A stretch of 64,000 nucleotides of DNA from Rahnella bonaserana. Lineage in GTDB: Bacteria; Pseudomonadota; Gammaproteobacteria; Enterobacterales; Enterobacteriaceae. The translations under genes and the position numbers were made by a program. Within the stretch, counting starts at the first letter, position 1; each line of letters begins with the position of its first letter. Where the stretch lies: assembly GCF_019049675.1 (NCBI RefSeq), contig NZ_JAFMOW010000053.1:1-64000 (forward strand), read 5' to 3'. Positions 59,443-64,000 of this stretch are shown here, one piece after another. The notes beneath the pieces are model-generated. The model saw only the letters and a list, made by a program, of their open reading frames with translations. It ran no database searches and was not told the origin of the DNA.

Positions 59443-60255
59443 ATGAAGAAGAACCGCGCGTTTTTGAAGTGGGCTGGCGGCAAATACCCGCTGATTGATG
59501 ACATCAAACGTCATCTTCCGGCGGGAGATTGTCTGATTGAGCCTTTTGTTGGCGCGGGCTCGGTATTTTTAAATACCGAGTATGATGCTTATATTCTGGC
59601 GGACATCAACAACGACCTGATCAACCTCTACAACATTGTGAAGACACGCACTGAGGAATTTGTGCGTGATGCCCGTGTGCTTTTCACACCAGAGTTTAAC
59701 GAGTCAGAGCGTTTTTACGTCCTGAGGGCTGAGTTTAATGCCAGCAGCGACCCCTATCGTCGTTCAGTGCTTTTCCTCTATCTCAACCGCCATTGTTACA
59801 ACGGCTTGTGCCGTTACAATCTCAGTGGGGCATTTAACGTGCCTTTCGGCCGTTATAAAAAGCCGTATTTCCCGGAAGAAGAACTCTACTGGTTTGCTGA
59901 AAAAGCAAAAAATGCAGTATTTGTGTGTGAGCATTATCAGGACACTTTGCTGAAAGCACAGGTTGGCGCTGTGGTGTATTGCGATCCTCCGTATGCCCCG
60001 CTTTCTGCGACAGCAAATTTTACGGCTTACCACACCAACAGTTTTAGTATGGATGATCAGCGCAATCTGGCGCGGCTGGCGTATCAGCTTTCCCATGAAA
60101 ATGACGTGCCGGTGCTGATTTCCAACCACGAAACACCACAAACGCTGGAATGGTACGCACAGGCGGTTCTGCATCGCGTTTCGGCGCGGCGTACCATCAG
60201 CAGTAAAGTTGCAAAACGCAGCCTGGTGAATGAACTTTTAGCGCTCTACCGGTGA
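59443..60255 (+). CDS. dam: DNA adenine methylase Dam
   Basis: Dam methylates adenine in GATC, marking the parental strand for mismatch repair and timing replication. The 270 residues have FLKWAGGKYPLI (SAM-binding motif I), FVGAGSVFLN and the catalytic DPPY in CDPPYAPLS near 181. It is about the length of E. coli Dam (278). It sits in the conserved damX-dam-rpe order. Confidence 0.97.
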   Translation: MKKNRAFLKWAGGKYPLIDDIKRHLPAGDCLIEPFVGAGSVFLNTEYDAYILADINNDLINLYNIVKTRTEEFVRDARVLFTPEFNESERFYVLRAEFNASSDPYRRSVLFLYLNRHCYNGLCRYNLSGAFNVPFGRYKKPYFPEEELYWFAEKAKNAVFVCEHYQDTLLKAQVGAVVYCDPPYAPLSATANFTAYHTNSFSMDDQRNLARLAYQLSHENDVPVLISNHETPQTLEWYAQAVLHRVSARRTISSKVAKRSLVNELLALYR

Positions 60256-60304
60256 TTGCCGTTCAGCGGTGATCCACGGATAACCCTATCGTTTGGAGAA
60301 GCGG

Positions 60305-60982
60305 ATGAAACAGTTTTTGATTGCACCGTCCATTCTGTCGGCTGACTTTGCCCGTCTGGGTGAGGACACAGCCAAAGCACTGGAAGCTGGCGGAGATGTT
60401 GTCCATTTTGATGTAATGGATAACCACTACGTACCTAATCTGACGATGGGGCCGGCGGTACTGAAATCGCTGCGCAACTACGGCATTACGGCACCGATCG
60501 ATGTTCACCTGATGGTTAAACCGGTGGATCGCATTATCCCGGATTTTGCCGAGGCCGGTGCGACTTACATTACCTTCCATCCGGAAGCCTCAGAACACGT
60601 TGACCGTTCGCTGCAACTGATTAAAAGTCATGGCTGTAAAGCCGGTCTGGTGTTTAACCCGGCGACATCCCTGAGTTATCTCGATTACGTGATGGATAAA
60701 CTCGATGTGATCCTGCTGATGTCGGTAAACCCGGGTTTTGGCGGTCAGTCGTTTATTCCGGGCACACTCGATAAACTGCGCCAGGTTCGTAAAATCATTG
60801 ATGCCAGCGGTTATGACATTCGTCTGGAAGTTGACGGCGGTGTGAAGGCCGAAAATATCGGTGAGATTGCCGCTGCGGGCGCGGATATGTTCGTGGCCGG
60901 TTCAGCCATCTTCAATCAGCCGGATTACCGTACGGTTATCGATCACATGCGCAGTGAGCTGGCTAAGGCCACCCATGACTGA
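60305..60982 (+). CDS. rpe: ribulose-phosphate 3-epimerase
   Basis: Rpe interconverts ribulose-5-phosphate and xylulose-5-phosphate. The ATG at 60305, with GGAG upstream, gives 225 residues as in E. coli; an in-frame TTG at 60293 lies over the ribosome site. TIM-barrel motifs include [26 protein letters not shown] (metal His/Asp), [17 protein letters not shown] and EVDGGV. Its end overlaps gph by 8 bp. Confidence 0.97.
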   Translation: MKQFLIAPSILSADFARLGEDTAKALEAGGDVVHFDVMDNHYVPNLTMGPAVLKSLRNYGITAPIDVHLMVKPVDRIIPDFAEAGATYITFHPEASEHVDRSLQLIKSHGCKAGLVFNPATSLSYLDYVMDKLDVILLMSVNPGFGGQSFIPGTLDKLRQVRKIIDASGYDIRLEVDGGVKAENIGEIAAAGADMFVAGSAIFNQPDYRTVIDHMRSELAKATHD

Positions 60983-61673
60983 GCCACTGAAAGCCCGCGG
61001 TTTAGGCTTTGATCTGGACGGCACGCTGGTTGACAGCGCGCCCGGTCTTTGTGAAGCGCTGGATAAGGCGCTGCAAGATTTTAATTTGCCTGCCGCAGGC
61101 GTTGAGCGCCTGAGCACCTGGATTGGTAACGGTGCGGATATCATGGTTGAGCGCGCCGTGCGCTGGGCCGAAGGCGATTTATCACCTGAGTTTCTGCAGA
61201 AAGTGCGCGATAAATTCGATCACTATTATGCCGATACCGCCGCGGGCGGCAGCCGTTTGTACCCGCAAGTTAAAGAGACGCTGGCCGCTCTCGCCGCCGC
61301 CGGAATTCCGATGGGGCTGGTGACTAACAAACCTACGCCTTTCATCGCGCCGTTATTGCAATCGCTGGGTATCGACAGCTATTTCACCGTGGTGATTGGC
61401 GGTGACGATGTCGTGGCGAAAAAACCGCACCCGGCACCGGTCTATATGACGTTAGCGTTGCTCGGATTACGTGCCAGTGAAATGGTATTCGTGGGCGATT
61501 CCCGCAATGATATTCATGCTGCACAGGCCGCAGGCTGCCCGTGTGTCGGCATGACCTACGGTTACAACTACGGTGAAACTATCGCGCTGACCAAACCCGA
61601 TCGCGTACTGGATAATTTTGCCGACCTTTTGCCCACACTTGGGCTGTCATCTTTAAAAGATCAGGAAGCATAA
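60975..61673 (+). CDS. gph: phosphoglycolate phosphatase
   Basis: Gph removes phosphate from 2-phosphoglycolate, formed during repair of oxidised DNA ends. With the start at 60975 it has 232 residues, about 20 fewer than E. coli Gph (252). HAD motifs: [11 protein letters not shown] (I), LVTNKP (II), KKPHPAP (III Lys) and [10 protein letters not shown] (IV). It overlaps rpe and ends 1 bp before trpS, so the three are translated from one message. Confidence 0.95.
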   Translation: MTEPLKARGLGFDLDGTLVDSAPGLCEALDKALQDFNLPAAGVERLSTWIGNGADIMVERAVRWAEGDLSPEFLQKVRDKFDHYYADTAAGGSRLYPQVKETLAALAAAGIPMGLVTNKPTPFIAPLLQSLGIDSYFTVVIGGDDVVAKKPHPAPVYMTLALLGLRASEMVFVGDSRNDIHAAQAAGCPCVGMTYGYNYGETIALTKPDRVLDNFADLLPTLGLSSLKDQEA

Positions 61674-61674
61674 A

Positions 61675-62691
61675 ATGAGTAAACCCATCGTATTTAGTGG
61701 CGCACAGCCCTCCGGCGAATTGACCATTGGCAACTACATGGGTGCGCTGCGTCAATGGGTCAAAATGCAGGACGATTACGAATGTATTTACTGCATCGTC
61801 GATTTGCACGCGATCACCGTGCGTCAGGATCCTGAAAAACTGCGCAAAGCGACACTCGACACGCTGGCGCTGTATCTGGCCGTCGGCATTGATCCGAAGA
61901 AAAGTACCATCTTCGTGCAGTCTCAGGTTCCTGAACACAGCCAGCTGAGCTGGGCACTGAACTGCTACACCTATTTTGGTGAGCTGGGTCGTATGACACA
62001 GTTTAAAGACAAGTCTGCCCGCTATGAGACCTCCAACAGCGAAAGCATCACTGCCGGTCTGTTCGACTATCCGGTGCTGATGGCCGCTGATATTCTGCTT
62101 TACCAGACCAATCAGGTGCCGGTTGGTGAAGACCAAAAACAACATCTGGAGCTGAGCCGCGATATCGCCGCCCGTTTCAACGCGCTGTATGGCGATGTAT
62201 TTACTGTGCCTGAGCCGTTTATTCCGAAGTCTGGTGCGCGCGTGATGTCCCTGCAGGAACCGACCAAGAAGATGTCCAAGTCTGATGACAACCGTAAAAA
62301 CGTCATCGGTCTGCTGGAAGATCCGAAAGCGGTGACCAAGAAAATCAAAAGCGCGATGACCGATTCTGAAGAGCCGCCAGTCATCCGCTACGACATTAAG
62401 AACAAGCCGGGTGTTTCTAATCTGCTGGATATTCTTTCCGGCGTTACCGGCAAAGCGATTCCTGAGCTGGAAGCGGAATTCGAAGGCCAGATGTATGGTC
62501 ATCTGAAAGGCGCAGTGGCTGAAGCTGTTTCAGGCATGCTGACCGAAGTGCAGGAGCGCTTTAACCGCTTCCGCAGTGACGAAGCTTACCTGCAGCAGGT
62601 GATGAAAGAGGGGGCTGAGAAGGCCCGCGCCCGCGCCCGCGTGACGCTGAAAAAAGCCTACAATGCTATCGGCTTCGTCAGCTACGAATAA
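61675..62691 (+). CDS. trpS: tryptophanyl-tRNA synthetase
   Basis: TrpS charges tRNA-Trp. It is a class Ic synthetase of 338 residues (E. coli 334). The HIGH-like signature is [14 protein letters not shown] (TIGN) and the KMSKS loop is KKMSKSDDN near residue 200. It closes the aroK-trpS cluster and has its own terminator. Confidence 0.97.
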   Translation: MSKPIVFSGAQPSGELTIGNYMGALRQWVKMQDDYECIYCIVDLHAITVRQDPEKLRKATLDTLALYLAVGIDPKKSTIFVQSQVPEHSQLSWALNCYTYFGELGRMTQFKDKSARYETSNSESITAGLFDYPVLMAADILLYQTNQVPVGEDQKQHLELSRDIAARFNALYGDVFTVPEPFIPKSGARVMSLQEPTKKMSKSDDNRKNVIGLLEDPKAVTKKIKSAMTDSEEPPVIRYDIKNKPGVSNLLDILSGVTGKAIPELEAEFEGQMYGHLKGAVAEAVSGMLTEVQERFNRFRSDEAYLQQVMKEGAEKARARARVTLKKAYNAIGFVSYE

Positions 62692-62712
62692 TTCTGGTTC
62701 AGTATCAAATCC

Positions 62713-62743
62713 AAAAACCACGTCTCTGGACGTGGTTTTTTTA
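62713..62743 (+). terminator. trpS terminator
   Basis: ACCACGTC/GACGTGGT (62717-62724, 62729-62736) with a TCTG loop is followed by eight T; the A-run before it makes it usable from the other strand for the convergent gene at 62755. Confidence 0.93.
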
Positions 62744-62754
62744 TTGTCAGGGCA

Positions 62755-64000
62755 TCACGAACCGGCACTGAAGTTATAGGTAAATGTCGCATTATAACGC
62801 CAGTCTCGGGAGGTGCTGTCCAGCGGTGCATCACCGATGGGTCTCGCGGCTTCCACGGATAACGTGTAGTGACGTTTATCGCCAAACATCACACCGATGG
62901 CGTAAGACGACAGATTTTGCTTCGGTAATCCCTGCTGATTGAAACCAGTATGCGCGGCATCTACCACAGCGTAAGGCTGAATGGTTTTCAGCCACACTCC
63001 CTGTTCCAGGGTATGGATATAGCGCATTTCTACCTGCCCGCCGACGCCGTAATCCCCCTGCGCATCGCTGTCAGGATAGCCGCGCCCGTAATGCAGGGCA
63101 CCGAAATTCACCCGCTCAGGTTCCGGCAAATCATTGTCCGACCAGTCACCTTCAACCGACGCGCTGAGCCGCCATTTTTTATCAAACAGATAAGCCGAGT
63201 CACCGTTAAATTTCCAGCGGGTAAAAGTCAGATCGGCGTTGGGTGTCGAATTGGTTGCGCCGAGCCCGTCAATTCCCTGACGAACGTTAAACGTCGTATT
63301 CCAGTAAGCCTGATCGTATTCACGATATCCGGTCAGGGAAAGATCGGCTGCCGGATAGCGTATCCGCTGGTTTACCTGCGGTAATTGCAGTTTCTGATCA
63401 CCGAGTCTTGCCAGTAAATCGTACTCATATTTCTTATCGAGATAATCCAGACCGCCGCTGACCGTCCACTGTTTTTTCCGTGTCAGCTGTAACGGATAAC
63501 TGAATACCACGCCACCGTTGTATTGCGTTTGCTTATCCTGTGAGCCCACAGTGATGCCGTTGGGCAGGAACAAGATAGTGTTGTAATCCTTGTCTTTTTG
63601 CTGGTAATAGCTGCCTTTAAGCTGCATCAGCAAGCCATCGTCACCGAGATATTGCTGATAGTTCACACCGGCATAAGTTTTGCGGGTGTCACTTTCCAGC
63701 GGGATTAATGTCGCAATACCCAGTTGCTCGCCATAGGTGCTCAGGCCGCTCAGTGTGGCGTTCACAACGGCAGAACTGTCACCTTTGCGGGTATCTACGG
63801 CGGTGGCGATATTCCAGTTTCGCGGGCGTGTGGCGTCGACATTAAGCGTGGTGGCGCCGTAAATGTTATCCGGGTTTTTAGCTGAGGCGTTGATTTTGGT
63901 ATCGGGAGTGCGTTGCATGAGCAGGGTGTAACGCTCGAAGGTATCCTGCGTCAGCGGTTTCTCCGCCATGATATGTTGCGATAATTTACTCAGCCAGCGG
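62755..64000 (-). CDS. two-partner secretion outer-membrane transporter (ShlB/FhaC family), partial
   Basis: The reading frame remains open to the window end (codons before the Met at 63969 read R-W-L-S-K-L-S-Q-H-I), so the 5' part is missing. The visible 415 residues fit the Omp85-type barrel of TpsB transporters: alternating strands, the motif LHYGRGYPDSDAQGDYG (the conserved VRGY/RG-F loop that enters the barrel), QPYAVVDAAH and a final strand ending ATFTYNFSAGS. The POTRA domains would lie beyond the edge, as might a TpsA exoprotein (haemolysin or adhesin). It is convergent with trpS and not part of the E. coli order. Confidence 0.8.
   Translation of the reverse strand, partial: RWLSKLSQHIMAEKPLTQDTFERYTLLMQRTPDTKINASAKNPDNIYGATTLNVDATRPRNWNIATAVDTRKGDSSAVVNATLSGLSTYGEQLGIATLIPLESDTRKTYAGVNYQQYLGDDGLLMQLKGSYYQQKDKDYNTILFLPNGITVGSQDKQTQYNGGVVFSYPLQLTRKKQWTVSGGLDYLDKKYEYDLLARLGDQKLQLPQVNQRIRYPAADLSLTGYREYDQAYWNTTFNVRQGIDGLGATNSTPNADLTFTRWKFNGDSAYLFDKKWRLSASVEGDWSDNDLPEPERVNFGALHYGRGYPDSDAQGDYGVGGQVEMRYIHTLEQGVWLKTIQPYAVVDAAHTGFNQQGLPKQNLSSYAIGVMFGDKRHYTLSVEAARPIGDAPLDSTSRDWRYNATFTYNFSAGS

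Noticed and set aside
61579-62502. 307-codon open frame opposite trpS
   Set aside because: Fully antisense to trpS and gph, a shadow frame.

Overview
This window is a chromosomal stretch of an Enterobacterales bacterium. The near-identity of OmpR, GreB, AroK, Dam, TrpS and others to the Escherichia coli families, together with the gene content (Klebsiella-type malonate decarboxylase operon, hof genes kept, a long YfhM paired with PbpC), suggests a Yersiniaceae-like genus such as Rahnella or a relative. The genus is an inference; no rRNA or tRNA gene is present to settle it.

The backbone follows the E. coli K-12 order malPQ - nfuA - gntX - bioH - feoCBA - tex - greB - ompR/envZ - pckA - hslOR - yrfG - igaA - nudE - mrcA - hofMNOPQ - aroK - aroB - damX - dam - rpe - gph - trpS. 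Accessory material sits in at least five breaks: (1) a secreted DUF1996 plus DNRLRE-like protein between malQ and nfuA (4790-6208); (2) a small BhsA-like protein and a full malonate decarboxylase locus mdcABCDEFGH with its LysR regulator and a putative acyltransferase between bioH and feoC (8893-18380); (3) yfhM-pbpC plus a four-gene chaperone-usher fimbrial operon between greB and ompR (24928-38435); (4) a repeat-rich spacer and a VapBC/FitAB-like toxin-antitoxin pair between envZ and pckA (41104-42619); (5) a two-partner-secretion outer-membrane transporter, cut by the window end, after trpS (62755-64000).

Functionally the region covers maltodextrin breakdown (malP, malQ), Fe-S repair (nfuA), biotin synthesis (bioH), malonate use as carbon source, ferrous iron uptake, transcription fidelity (greB, tex), envelope and peptidoglycan (yfhM, pbpC, mrcA, damX, igaA), adhesion, osmosensing (ompR-envZ), gluconeogenesis (pckA), redox and heat stress (hslO, hslR), a type IV-pilus-like DNA-use apparatus (hofM to hofQ), and the aroK-trpS cluster of aromatic, cell division, methylation, pentose phosphate and tRNA charging genes.

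The least explained DNA is 41104-41930: an envZ terminator, two inverted arms of about 71 bp, a strong 11-bp hairpin and six tandem 35/36-bp units abut a toxin gene whose catalytic residues look degenerate. Other points to look at again are an apparent HofO-HofP fusion, a perfect 21-bp palindrome upstream of mdcA, a long hairpin-bearing feoA leader under a Fur box, and an uncharacterised acyltransferase-like gene that overlaps mdcR tail to tail.
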